Shown piece after piece: positions 50,449 through 59,409 of a stretch of DNA of 64,000 bases (position 1 is the first letter of the stretch; every line of letters begins with the position of its first letter). Position numbers and translations under genes: made by a program. The notes beneath the pieces are model-generated. The model saw only the letters and a program-made list of their open reading frames with translations, was not told where the DNA came from and did not search any database. Source of the stretch: Dictyobacter vulcani (GTDB lineage: Bacteria; Chloroflexota; Ktedonobacteria; Ktedonobacterales; Ktedonobacteraceae). The stretch lies in NCBI RefSeq assembly GCF_008974265.1, contig NZ_BKZW01000002.1, positions 620,001 to 684,000 of the forward strand, read 5' to 3'.

Positions 50449-52719
50449 ATGAAGGATCATCTGGAGTATGTTGGACGGGTTGTCGGAGACTATCGTTTGC
50501 TGCGCTGGTTAGGTGGTGGCGGTTTTGGCAATGTCTATCTGGCTGAAGATATGCGCTCGAGTGTGCAGGTCGCTGTGAAAGTATTGCAGATTCACCTGAC
50601 GAAGCAAGAGGACTGGCGTAGCTTCATTAATGAAGCTCGCACGATGCGTCTGCGCCATCCACATATCGTTCCTTTGCTGGACTTTGGACTTGATCGCCAT
50701 GATACCCCATTCCTGGTAATGGAATATGCACCCCAGGGCACCTTGCGCGACCGACATCCTATCGGTACACGCGTACCGCTCGCTATCGCGATCAAATATG
50801 CCAGCCAGATGGCGTCCGCTTTGCAATATGCCCATGAAGCTCATCTGGTGCATCGCGATGTCAAGCCGGAGAATATGCTGGTCCGTTCTGACGGAACTAT
50901 ACTCCTCAGTGACTTTGGTATTGCAACGACAGTTCATACCACGCATTCACGTACCAATAAAGGGATGCTTGGGACGGTCCCGTATGTGTCTCCGGAGCAG
51001 GCGTCAGGCAAACCCCGAGCGGCCAGCGATCAATATTCATTGGCTATCGTGCTTTATGAATGGATATCGGGGAGAGTGCCATTTGAGGGTGCAGCGCTCG
51101 ATGTGGCGATACAACATGCCACACAGCTACCACCATCGCTTATCGCCCAGGTACCAGACATCTCTTCAGAGGTGGAAGATGTATTGTTCAAAGCGCTGGC
51201 AAAAGATTATAAAGATCGTTTCCCTTCGACACAAGCATTTCTTGTCACACTGCAGCGTGCTCACACTTCGGCACCATTTCGCTCTTCTGCTGTTATCAGA
51301 GCCGCGAAGCCAACCTTCAAGGATGTTGCTCCACCGCCAGTGAAGGTTCAGCCGTCTATGAATGTAGCGCTGACCGCGCCACGACCAGTCCTTCAGCCCG
51401 AGAAAACGCAATCTGAAACAGCTCAAGTAAGTTGTTCTTCTTTAGATACGCGCTCTCAGAAGCTGTCTGCGATACCCTCTCCAGCAAATAGTGCTTTTCT
51501 CTCCGCTGTTCGCAAGTATAGCTTTTCAAAAACATGGAGAGTGCTGCTGGTTTTGCTCTGCGGGTTAGTCATTGTGGGGGGAAGTTATACGTATGTGACT
51601 GTGAAAAATATACAAAGGAAAGCGGTAGCGAAAGAAGCCAGCAATGCCTATTCCTCGGCCGTCGCGCAACACGGGACCATGTTCGGGTTTGATGCTGCCC
51701 ATACTCATACGAACTCCTATGAACGTATTCTAGATAGTGACAACGTTTCCCAACTTCAGCAAGTATGGAGAGCCAATGTTTCCATGCAGCATTCAGATTA
51801 CTCGCCTGCCGTAGCCAGAGGCGTACTCTATATTGGTTCACTGGACGGTAATCTTTATGCGTTAGATGCTATTTCGGGAAAAGAAATATGGGTGGCCTCT
51901 GTTAATGCAGGCCTTGCTTCCTCGCCTGCCATCGTCAATGGTACCGTCTATGTTGGCTCATTAGATGGCAACCTTTATGCCTTTGATGCCAGCACAGGTA
52001 AAAAGGACTGGATCGCCCCGAGCGGTGGTATTATTTATTCCTCGCCAACAGTCGCCAATGGGATCGTCTATGTCGGCTCCTGGGACAATAAGCTCTATGC
52101 CTTTGATGCCATCACCGGGGAACAGAAATGGGTTGCTCCGACCGCTGCTCATACTGAAGCCTCGCCAGCGGTAGCTGATGGTGTGGTCTATCTTGGCTCA
52201 CTGGATAATAAGCTTTATGCCTTTGATGCCATCACTGGTAAGCAGAAATGGACAGCCACGACCGGTGGTGATATTGACTCTTCTCCGGCGATTGCGAATG
52301 GGATCGTCTATGTTGGCTCCTGGGACAATAAGCTCTACGCCTTTGATGCCATGACCGGCGAGCAGAAATGGGCGGCCTCTACTGGCAGTATTATTTATTC
52401 CTCGCCCGCGATCGATAATGGTGTCGTCTATATTGGCTCATCGGATTACAAACTCTACGCCTTTGATGCTCGCACGGGCAAACAGAAGTGGGCGGTCGCT
52501 ACCAATGGTGGCATTGATTCTTCCCCCCTGGTTGCCAATGGCGTGGTCTATACTGGCTCATTGGATCACAAACTCTATGCCTTCGACGCCATAACAGGTG
52601 ATCAAAAATGGACGGCTACAACTGGCGACAGTATAAATTCCTCGCCAATCGTAGCCAACGGCATGGTCTATGTCGGCTCCAGGGATGATAAACTCTATGC
52701 CTTCTCTCTGCCTGAGTAG
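50449..52719 (+). CDS. Ser/Thr protein kinase with membrane helix and PQQ-type propeller
   Basis: Predicted 756-residue receptor-like kinase. The start is ATG 50449 with GGAGG eight bases upstream; a GTG at 50446 is also possible. The Hanks-type kinase domain (about 15-280) has the glycine loop GGGGFGNVY at 22-30, Lys44 in VAVKVL, HRDVKPEN (catalytic loop), DFG, and TVPYVSPEQ in place of APE. A Pro-rich juxtamembrane linker follows, then one membrane helix near 366-388 (VLLVLLCGLVIVGGSYTYV). The extracellular part is an eight-bladed PQQ-type beta-propeller of about 40-residue repeats (SSPAIxNGxVYVGSxDxKLYAFDAxTGxQKW). All catalytic residues are present. The propeller probably senses a ligand or wall component and the kinase signals inside. 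Confidence 0.93.
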   Translation: MKDHLEYVGRVVGDYRLLRWLGGGGFGNVYLAEDMRSSVQVAVKVLQIHLTKQEDWRSFINEARTMRLRHPHIVPLLDFGLDRHDTPFLVMEYAPQGTLRDRHPIGTRVPLAIAIKYASQMASALQYAHEAHLVHRDVKPENMLVRSDGTILLSDFGIATTVHTTHSRTNKGMLGTVPYVSPEQASGKPRAASDQYSLAIVLYEWISGRVPFEGAALDVAIQHATQLPPSLIAQVPDISSEVEDVLFKALAKDYKDRFPSTQAFLVTLQRAHTSAPFRSSAVIRAAKPTFKDVAPPPVKVQPSMNVALTAPRPVLQPEKTQSETAQVSCSSLDTRSQKLSAIPSPANSAFLSAVRKYSFSKTWRVLLVLLCGLVIVGGSYTYVTVKNIQRKAVAKEASNAYSSAVAQHGTMFGFDAAHTHTNSYERILDSDNVSQLQQVWRANVSMQHSDYSPAVARGVLYIGSLDGNLYALDAISGKEIWVASVNAGLASSPAIVNGTVYVGSLDGNLYAFDASTGKKDWIAPSGGIIYSSPTVANGIVYVGSWDNKLYAFDAITGEQKWVAPTAAHTEASPAVADGVVYLGSLDNKLYAFDAITGKQKWTATTGGDIDSSPAIANGIVYVGSWDNKLYAFDAMTGEQKWAASTGSIIYSSPAIDNGVVYIGSSDYKLYAFDARTGKQKWAVATNGGIDSSPLVANGVVYTGSLDHKLYAFDAITGDQKWTATTGDSINSSPIVANGMVYVGSRDDKLYAFSLPE
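51790..52712. repeat. eight 120-123 base tandem repeats within kinase gene
   Basis: The propeller is encoded by eight tandem units, with near-identical stretches such as AAACTCTATGCCTTTGATGC and GTCTATGTTGGCTC in most units. The later blades (3-7) are the most alike, pointing to recent expansion or gene conversion. Copy-number variation or assembly collapse is possible here. Confidence 0.8.
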
Positions 52720-52772
52720 GTGCAGGCAAACCAGCAATAGAGTTAAAAGTGTTGGAAAAGCTGTCAGCTACC

Positions 52773-53135
52773 TCAGCAGGTAACATGGAACAAGCTAATC
52801 GTGGGGCCTACGGCCTCATTCCAGGTATGGATGGCTTCAGGCGTCGGGAGAAGATCCACCTGACACTGTTTGTGTTGGAAGTAATCCGTGGCTTCCTCCG
52901 AAAGTCGGACATTTCCAGCCTGCCCGCTCCCAATGATCAGCCGTTTTACCGCCGGTTCATAAATGTGTTTGGCCTCGGCGAGTGAAAGAATGTGGGAGGT
53001 ACCATAGATCGCTTTCGATAACTTTTTCTTCCGCTTTTCAATCTGGCCATCCAACCTGATTATCACATCATGGTCGAAGGTGATGCCTGCAATAGTGATA
53101 GAGCCAAAGCTCGTCTGATCAATGTTAGGCTTCAT
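52773..53135 (-). CDS. Mth938-like/AAMDC-family protein
   Basis: Predicted 120 residues. The sequence SFGSITIAGITFDHDVIIRL, then IYGTSHILSLAEAKHIYE and RLIIGSGQAGNVRLSEEATDYF, matches the Mth938/AAMDC (DUF498) fold: a small beta/alpha protein of unknown activity found in all domains of life. The conserved GTG/GSGQ-x-G loop and final ISLFHVTC are present. The start is at 53135. It converges with the kinase gene, with only 53 bases between, and is divergent from the PPOX-fold gene. Confidence 0.9.
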   Translation of the reverse strand: MKPNIDQTSFGSITIAGITFDHDVIIRLDGQIEKRKKKLSKAIYGTSHILSLAEAKHIYEPAVKRLIIGSGQAGNVRLSEEATDYFQHKQCQVDLLPTPEAIHTWNEAVGPTISLFHVTC

Positions 53136-53262
53136 CTTTTATTCACCAATCTTTTGCTCACATACGTTAATACTCCTATGACGCGAGCCTCTAACGATTG
53201 AAGTCTTGAGCCTGCCGGGCTCATACTCATTGCATAATTCTATCACACATGATGGATGTTCC

Positions 53263-53290
53263 TTGACAAATAAGTTCCATATCGCATACT
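53263..53290 (+). promoter_or_regulatory. sigma-70-type promoter
   Basis: TTGACA (53263-53268), 16-base spacer, CATACT (53285-53290), 46 bases before the PPOX-fold start. Confidence 0.6.
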
Positions 53291-53336
53291 AACCATTGAG
53301 ATAGAAATGTAGACGACTTATCTCAAGAGGAAGATT

Positions 53337-53789
53337 ATGTTAAATGAACTTAGCCAGAATCAGATTGATCAGGTCTTATACTCTGAAGCATTCGGGCGTA
53401 TTGGGTGTTATACAGAAGGTAGAACATACGTCATTCCAATTAACTACGTCTATGATGGCATATACATTTATGCTCATTCCATCAATGGTATGGAGCTAGA
53501 TACCATGCGTATAAACCCCGAAGTCTGCTTCGAGGTGGATCAGATAACTGACACATCCCATTGGCGAAGTGTGATTACCTGGGGCACATTTGAAGATCTT
53601 GAAGGGGAGGCCGCAACACGGGCGACATATTTGTTGATACAACGGGATATGACAATGATCGCAAGTGGACAATCAATTCAGGAATTGACGTCAACACACG
53701 CCCTTGATATTGACGAGCTGCTGCAAAATATCTCAGTGTACCGGATTCACCTCACTGAAAAAACCGGGCGCTTCGAAGAGCCGAAATGA
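53337..53789 (+). CDS. PPOX/FMN-binding split-barrel protein
   Basis: Predicted 150 residues, start after AGAGGAAG. It is a pyridoxamine-5'-phosphate-oxidase-like split barrel of the NimA-related type: GRIGCYTEGRTYVIPINYVYDGIYIYAHS near the start (flavin phosphate region), MRINPEVCFEVDQI and WRSVITWGTFEDL. Such proteins bind FMN or F420 and reduce nitro compounds or similar electrophiles. Neither cofactor choice nor substrate can be read off. A clear promoter precedes it. Single gene. Confidence 0.88.
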   Translation: MLNELSQNQIDQVLYSEAFGRIGCYTEGRTYVIPINYVYDGIYIYAHSINGMELDTMRINPEVCFEVDQITDTSHWRSVITWGTFEDLEGEAATRATYLLIQRDMTMIASGQSIQELTSTHALDIDELLQNISVYRIHLTEKTGRFEEPK

Positions 53790-54113
53790 GCTCATATCAT
53801 GTGTGAGGCTGCCTTTTCTCCTCATTATTTGCAGGTTGGCTCAAAGAATGATATGTGCCACCCTTTTTGCACTCGGGACCTTCTACTGCTTCACCCATGT
53901 GATGAAAGCACTGTTAAGCTTTTATGGATTTATTTTTATGAGCAAGAAGCCTGAAACCACTGCTGATTTTAAAATCTCGAAGCTTTACGTCTGTATAGAT
54001 TGTGATCATAAAACATCTTCTGTGTATTGAGAAGGCTATATATACTCTTGCGGTTGCTATGTATACGCTTGCACGCGTTGCTGGCTCGGACGTGGACCGT
54101 GCGCAGCCGCCAT
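53790..54113. other. intergenic, no supported gene
   Basis: Plus-strand frames reach about 100 codons by running on from the gene end but show no protein pattern. It leads into the palindromic element. Confidence 0.35.
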
Positions 54114-54260
54114 GGCCAATACGTTTCGGTGAAGCGCATTTGTGACCATAAAAAACATGGTGGAGAAAAGCAGCGAATCATACGTGAAGAGGGCGCCACG
54201 CCATACCGTTGAGGTTATCTTCTTCAACGAAACGTATTGGGCCGCCAGGGCTGCCGGTAC
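54114..54260. repeat. palindromic element, shortened copy C
   Basis: Inverted repeat GGCCAATACGTTTCGGTGAA at 54114-54134 against 54222-54243 (small mismatches). Between them are GAAGCGCATTTGTGACCATAAAA and TACGTGAAGAGGGCGCCACG, matching the left flank and the middle-repeat start of the element at 25169-25561, and CTGCCGGTACG follows. It looks like an internally deleted relative of copy A. Confidence 0.75.
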
Positions 54261-54316
54261 GCGGGATAACGTGCTCATGTGACCATTAAATATATTGAGA
54301 ATATATTTGCTGAGCT

Positions 54317-54367
54317 CTTGACAAGGTGTTTAGCAATATGTTATTAATTGTATAGCTAATAGCTATA
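54317..54367 (+). promoter_or_regulatory. promoter and operator candidate of ABC operon
   Basis: TTGACA at 54318-54323 with a TTATTA -10-like box 17 bases on, followed by the near-perfect palindrome TATAGCTA-A-TAGCTATA (54351-54367). The half-site TATAGCTA also appears in the promoter of the PadR gene at 18998-19005. The placement suits repression of the ABC operon by a PadR- or TetR-type regulator. Confidence 0.45.
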
Positions 54368-54464
54368 TAGACATTGCTACATTCATTGTACATCTGTTTT
54401 GACAGTACTGGTTGACCATAAAAGTGATTTAAAACAGCTTGAAAAGAAGAGGGTATGCTTTATC

Positions 54465-55235
54465 ATGGATGACACAGCAATACAGGGACAGGACCAGCCG
54501 GCGCGAGCCGATGGGACGGCTCAGCAGAGGCAGGATCGTGTGGTGATGGATGTGCGCGGCATTACTAAAAGTTTGCCACTTGGTCGCACGGAGATCACGA
54601 TCTTGAAGGGAATCAGTTTTCAGATCATGGCTGGCGAGTTTATCTCGATCGTGGGACCATCCGGCTCTGGTAAGAGTACATTGCTGGGTATTATCGCGGG
54701 CCTGGATAATCCTACTACGGGCCAGGTGCTGATCGATGGTGTGGATATCACGCGTATGGGTGAAGGAAAACTGGCCCAGGTGCGTAATAATAAGATTGGC
54801 ATGGTCTTCCAGGCTTTCAACTTGATTCCGACCCTGACGGCACAGGAGAATGTGGAAGTACCGCTCTATGTGGGCAAGCATAAGGTTTCGCCTTCGGTAC
54901 GCGCCAAAGAGCTGTTGAATCTGGTCGGTCTCTCGCACCGTCTGGGGCATCGTCCCAATCAGCTATCGGGCGGTGAGCAGCAGCGCGTCGCTATTGCTCG
55001 CGCTCTAGCTACGGATCCAGCATTGGTCATCGCTGATGAGCCAACGGGCAACCTGGATGCGAAAAATGGCGAGAACGTCCTGAAGCTGATCTCGGATCTG
55101 CGCGATCAGACTGGCAAGACCTTTATTATCGCGACCCATGATCCAAATATCGCTTCGCATGCTGACCGCTCTATTCGTATTCTGGATGGAGAGATCGCCT
55201 CTATCGATTATCGTGGCGAGAGGAGCATGCAATGA
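54465..55235 (+). CDS. MacB/LolD-type ABC transporter ATPase
   Basis: Predicted 256 residues. The start is ATG 54465 (AGAGGG 12 bases upstream); a TTG at 54399 is in frame but unlikely. Walker A is SIVGPSGSGKSTLLGIIAGLD. Also present are the Q-loop in MVFQAFNLIPTLTAQENV, signature LSGGEQQRVAIARAL, Walker B ALVIADEPTGNLD and the H-loop IIATHD. A variable N-terminal extension of about 28 polar residues precedes the domain. The LDxxTTGQVLIDG and FNLIPTLTAxENV wording is typical of the MacB/LolD/FtsE family. It overlaps the permease gene by four bases (ATGA), so both are co-translated. Confidence 0.95.
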   Translation: MDDTAIQGQDQPARADGTAQQRQDRVVMDVRGITKSLPLGRTEITILKGISFQIMAGEFISIVGPSGSGKSTLLGIIAGLDNPTTGQVLIDGVDITRMGEGKLAQVRNNKIGMVFQAFNLIPTLTAQENVEVPLYVGKHKVSPSVRAKELLNLVGLSHRLGHRPNQLSGGEQQRVAIARALATDPALVIADEPTGNLDAKNGENVLKLISDLRDQTGKTFIIATHDPNIASHADRSIRILDGEIASIDYRGERSMQ

Positions 55236-57982
55236 GGGCCTCGATATACCTCAACTACACCACACGCTCACTCTGGCGGGGAGGGCAACGCACGATCCTG
55301 GCTCTCTTTTGTATCGCCGTTGGCGTGATGTCGATTGTGGCGCTGCAACTGGTGGGACAGATGATTGCCAATTCCTACACCAGCAATATACGCGAGGTCA
55401 GCGGCGGTGATATTACCGCTACCTCCTATACCTCAGGCGTCCACCAGAAGGACCTGACGTTTTTCGATACGCTCACATCGCAGGGTAAGATCAGCACCTA
55501 TACGGCGACGATGAGTGGATCTGGAAGTTTTGGTACAGCCGCGATGTCGCTGAATAGCTTTCAGATTACGGTCGTTGATCCGGTACGCTATCCGCTGGTA
55601 GGAACGCTGTCCTTTAATAGCACACCTTCCGGAGCCACGCTACCTGGACTGCTCACTGCGCACCAGGTGGTGATGGATCAGCAGCTGGCTGATCAGTCTG
55701 GCAAAAAAGTGGGGGATAGCTTTGATATTACCGTTGGCGGTTCCAGCACCCATACGGCCCATCTCAAGCTGGCTGGTATCGTTGCCAACCGGGGACCGCT
55801 GCAGGCCCGGCACTCGCTGATGTTGATGTCGCTCCAGGACTACAAGGACCTGTTCAAACCAAAGCAGTTGATCTACTCGACGGTCTATGTGACGGTGCCG
55901 GATCAGGCGCATATCAACGCGGCCAGTAGCGCCATCCAGGATAAGTTTCCTTTGCTGAATACCACTACGACCACTGATGTGCTTAAACAGCAGCAGAGCC
56001 TGGTTGACCTGATCAAGAAATTCCTGGCGATTGCTGGTTTGCTGGCCCTGTTAATTGGTGGAATTGGTATTATCAATACCATGCAGGTGTTGCTCTCAAG
56101 GCGCAGGGTTGAGATTGCCATGCTCAAAACGACTGGCTACCGGCGTTTCGATCTCTATATGCTCTTTGGACTGGAGTCCGGTCTGCTGGGTCTGCTGGGA
56201 GGTGTGATCGGTGTGCTGGCCGCTTGTGGCACCAGTTATCTGGTGCTGCAAGTTCTGCAGAACGTGATGGGAACCTCCATTCCCTTCCAACTTGATCCCA
56301 TGATTATTGGTGGTGGCGTCTTGATCGGCCTGTGTACGGCCCTGATCTTTGGACTGATGCCAATTGTGCAGGCGGCCAACATCCGGCCCCTCAACGTCAT
56401 TCGCGAGATCCAGAGTGGTAACCGTGCGGCCAGTATCGCGCTCTCCATCGGACTGATCGCCTTGCTTTCCGTACTCTTCTGTGTCATGGCGGCCATTATT
56501 CTCAACAGCACGCTGTGGGCGATCAGCTCGGTCTATGGCACCTTTGTGTTCCTGGTCATATTGAGCCTGCTCTTCTCAGTTGTGGTACTGGTGATCGAAC
56601 GTATGCCGGTGCCCGAACGTTTCAGTGTTAAATACTCCCTGCTGGTTGGTATTCCTTTGTTGATCGCGATTGGGCTGACATTTTTGCTGCCCGCCTTTGG
56701 CGGTATTCTGGCCTTTATCGCGCTCATGGGGATCCTGGTCGTACTCTTCCCACGTTCCTGGAAGGCCAGCGTCAAGATGGCGTTGCGCAACATCGGGCGT
56801 ACGCGTGGACGAACCACAACGACGCTATTGGCCCTGTTTGTCGGCGTCTTTACAATTGGTCTGATTGTAACCCTGGGCCAGAATCTGCGTGATCAGGTTG
56901 ATAAGCAACTGGCGAAGACCGTCAATTTTAATGTTGCGGCGATTGCTGAGAACAAGGAGATACAGACCCTGAGCACGCAAAGCTCCTCGATTCCAGGCTT
57001 ACAACATCTAGAGCAGCGCTCATATACATCTGTCGCCCCGATCAGCGTCAATGGTCAGCCTCTGTCGCAACTCTTTCAGAGCAGCCGGCAGCAAACAAAG
57101 TCGAATTCCGGTTTCTCCGGTGGTGCTATTGCAGCGGTCTATCTGGGTAGTCTGGAAGGCTATGATCTCGCGCATAACCAGGTGCCCGACCAGCAGACGA
57201 TTCTGCTCAGCCCGGGTGGACGTTATCTGCAGGCCAGCGATGCAGGAACAGATAATGTGATGGTCAGCTCATTCCTGACCAGCGTTCCGGCGCTCAAAGA
57301 TCAACTCAAGGTTGGTAGCACAATTACCCTGGCCAGCGCGGATGGTAGTAAGACGCGTACCGTTCACATTGTTGGTTTTTATACCTCCTTTGGTGGATCC
57401 GTGGGCGAAATTTTAAGTTCGCGTGAGACCGTTACCGCTCTGAGTCCAGCTAAAACCAGCATCTCAACATTCTACCTCAAGGTCGATCCTAATCAGGTTG
57501 GCAAGGCGCTCAATAGAATCAGTGTACTGGCGCCTCATGCTGGCGTTGAGAATCTGGCTGATATCGGCGGCTTCGTTGATCAATATATCAACAACACCAT
57601 CCTGATGTTGATTGCTCTGGCCTCACTTTCACTACTGGCGGGCGTGATCATCATCGCTAACGCCGTGGCCCTGGCGATGCTGGAACGCAGACGTGAACTG
57701 GGCATCCTCAAATCTGTTGGATACACGAGCCGCAGTATTCTGGGTGAGGTGCTGGTTGAGAACGGCGTCGTGGGTGGCACTGGAGCGCTGCTGGCGATGC
57801 TGCTGGTCACCCTGGTAACCAGTCTGCTGGGCAAGTACCTTTTCCAGAGCAACTTTGGTGTTAGCTGGTACGTTGCCATTGGTCTGATCCTCGGTGTCGC
57901 CGCCCTGGCCATCCTGACGGCCCTGCTGGTTGCCTGGAATGCCGTGCGTGTGCGACCACTCGAAGTCCTGCGTTACGAATGA
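55232..57982 (+). CDS. FtsX/MacB-like ABC transporter permease, duplicated form
   Basis: Predicted 916 residues, roughly double the size of single-unit MacB permeases. The N-terminal half has one helix (LALFCIAVGVMSIVALQLVG), an extracellular domain (about 40-260) and the FtsX helix bundle with LLALLIGGIGIINTMQVLLSRRRVEIAMLKTTGYR. A central pair of helix segments follows. The second half repeats the plan: KMALRNIGRTRGRTTTTLLALFVGVFTIGLIVTL, an extracellular domain, then LLAGVIIIANAVALAMLERRRELGILKSVGYTSRSIL. This gives a two-unit permease able to function as an internal dimer. It likely exports a hydrophobic compound or lipoprotein-like cargo; no adaptor is adjacent, although a decayed HlyD-type gene lies at 23089-24749. 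Confidence 0.92.
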   Translation: MRASIYLNYTTRSLWRGGQRTILALFCIAVGVMSIVALQLVGQMIANSYTSNIREVSGGDITATSYTSGVHQKDLTFFDTLTSQGKISTYTATMSGSGSFGTAAMSLNSFQITVVDPVRYPLVGTLSFNSTPSGATLPGLLTAHQVVMDQQLADQSGKKVGDSFDITVGGSSTHTAHLKLAGIVANRGPLQARHSLMLMSLQDYKDLFKPKQLIYSTVYVTVPDQAHINAASSAIQDKFPLLNTTTTTDVLKQQQSLVDLIKKFLAIAGLLALLIGGIGIINTMQVLLSRRRVEIAMLKTTGYRRFDLYMLFGLESGLLGLLGGVIGVLAACGTSYLVLQVLQNVMGTSIPFQLDPMIIGGGVLIGLCTALIFGLMPIVQAANIRPLNVIREIQSGNRAASIALSIGLIALLSVLFCVMAAIILNSTLWAISSVYGTFVFLVILSLLFSVVVLVIERMPVPERFSVKYSLLVGIPLLIAIGLTFLLPAFGGILAFIALMGILVVLFPRSWKASVKMALRNIGRTRGRTTTTLLALFVGVFTIGLIVTLGQNLRDQVDKQLAKTVNFNVAAIAENKEIQTLSTQSSSIPGLQHLEQRSYTSVAPISVNGQPLSQLFQSSRQQTKSNSGFSGGAIAAVYLGSLEGYDLAHNQVPDQQTILLSPGGRYLQASDAGTDNVMVSSFLTSVPALKDQLKVGSTITLASADGSKTRTVHIVGFYTSFGGSVGEILSSRETVTALSPAKTSISTFYLKVDPNQVGKALNRISVLAPHAGVENLADIGGFVDQYINNTILMLIALASLSLLAGVIIIANAVALAMLERRRELGILKSVGYTSRSILGEVLVENGVVGGTGALLAMLLVTLVTSLLGKYLFQSNFGVSWYVAIGLILGVAALAILTALLVAWNAVRVRPLEVLRYE

Positions 57983-58044
57983 GTATCCGCCAACGCGGAG
58001 CTACAAGGGACATGTCGCGCATAAGCGCATTGACATGTCACGTG

Positions 58045-58080
58045 AAGAGAGGTCTGGGGCCATGGTTCCGGACCTCTCTT
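58045..58080 (+). terminator. hairpin terminator of ABC operon
   Basis: AAGAGAGGTC (58045-58054)/GACCTCTCTT (58071-58080), extended by three further pairs, one of them G-T. It is 62 bases after the permease stop. Just upstream the palindrome GACATGTC occurs twice (58009-58016 and 58032-58039). Confidence 0.65.
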
Positions 58081-58116
58081 GAATCAAAAAATACACATAC
58101 ATATGAGGAAGTAGTT

Positions 58117-58209
58117 ATGAACAAGCGCTATCGTCCAGTTTTGCAACTTTCGCTGTTTAATCATCCGCCCGACGTATGTGTGGATTCAGTGTGGCCGAGA
58201 GGGCAATAA
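58117..58209 (+). CDS. possible 30-residue peptide, or gene start relic
   Basis: It begins ATG at 58117 with GAGGAAG upstream, a good ribosome binding site, and encodes MNKRYRPVLQLSLFNHPPDV followed by ten more residues. It overlaps the end of the minus-strand MFS gene. No family. The site and the start sequence look real, so it may be the start of a deleted gene cut off by the insertion of the MFS gene. Confidence 0.3.
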   Translation: MNKRYRPVLQLSLFNHPPDVCVDSVWPRGQ

Positions 58210-59409
58210 GTGCAAGGCCGCCTGCGATGATGAGGACGACTGGTGTTGTACCAAAGTTTTGGAGGAGAAGCCCGGTTAGCGCCATACTGATAGGGTTACT
58301 GCTAAAGACAATTAACCTGTACACACTATTGATGCGACCCTGCAAGGCATCAGGGATCAATGCCATACGTTGGCTCCGCTGTAGAACATCAAAGATAGGG
58401 AAAAGGAAAAAGATCAAGGCGAGAATAGTTCCAACCATAAGTAGATTGGGAGCCAGGATTAGTAATGGCATCAGCAGAGCCTGTGTCCACAGGGCGCTGA
58501 TGCCAATCACAAAAAAGCTCAGATGGCGGTGAAGCAGTGGCGCCGCTAGAGAGCCAAGGACACCGGCGATGCCTGAGAAGAAGAACAGAAGACCAAGTTC
58601 TACTGCCGAGGCATGCAGGTGTTGTCCCAGCACTATACTGATCAAGGTGATGCCCCTGTCATCAGATTGATACCACAAAGGAGGAGCGCCAGTGAGCGAA
58701 CGAGCCGCTGTTCCCACAACCATTTCAGACCCTCTTTGACTTCTATCCTCAAAGCACGTGTGGTCTTTGTACGCTCTTGTTGGAATGGAGTGCGAATGAA
58801 GAGCAGCGAGAGGACAGAGCAGAGATACGAGACGGCATCCGCGAGAAAAGGAAAGAGCTGATTACTACTATAGAGGAGACCACCCAGTGGCGCTCCGAGC
58901 ATCATCGCGATGTTATATGTCGCGATATTTTGCGCGCTGGCGGCAGGTAACTGCTCCTTCGAGACGACCTGCGGCAGGCTCGCGACTTCAGCGAGATCGA
59001 AGAAGACGAAGAGGGTTCCTTCAAGAAGGGAGACCAGATAGAGTTGGATAATGGTCAGATGGCCGAAGAATAGAGCCAGCGGGATGCTTGCCATACTCAG
59101 AAAACGTCCAAGATCACAGATGATCATTACCTGCTTGCGATTCCAGCGATCCACGAGTGCGCCTGCTGGCAGACTGAAGGCCAGATAAGGAATAGTACGT
59201 AGCGCAGCAGCGATTCCAGCTTGTGCGGGTGAATGTGTGAGTGCGAGGATCAACAGGGGAAAGGCCAGTTGCGACACCTGTGAACCAGTTACTGAGGCTA
59301 CCTGACCACTCCAGAGCAGCAGGTAGTCCCGATGACGCCATAGCGGAAGAGGCTTGCTAACCTCTGTTGCCTCTTCTTTGATCACAACCTGATTTTGCTT
59401 ATCTATCAC
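58157..59409 (-). pseudogene. MFS exporter, single frameshift
   Basis: About 418-residue MFS exporter if repaired. The start is GTG 59409 with AAAAAGGA seven bases upstream. The N-terminal part reads WRHRDYLLLWSGQVASVTGSQ, then FSLPAGALVDRWNRKQVM. It ends early at NLMTGASP. In a second frame the C-terminal half continues as GITLISIVLGQHLHASAVEL, then QRSQRMALIPDALQGRINSV. The junction is a plus-strand CCCC (58653-58656), and one extra base restores MTGGITLISIVLGQ. Helices, DRWNRK and LQGRINSV loops are intact. It resembles the frameshifted exporter at 1959-3205. It is probably a functional gene with a sequencing error. Confidence 0.8.

Noticed and set aside
51790..52712. CRISPR-like periodicity
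   Set aside because: The 120-base periodicity is coding and encodes PQQ-type propeller blades; no short repeat-spacer array occurs anywhere in the window.
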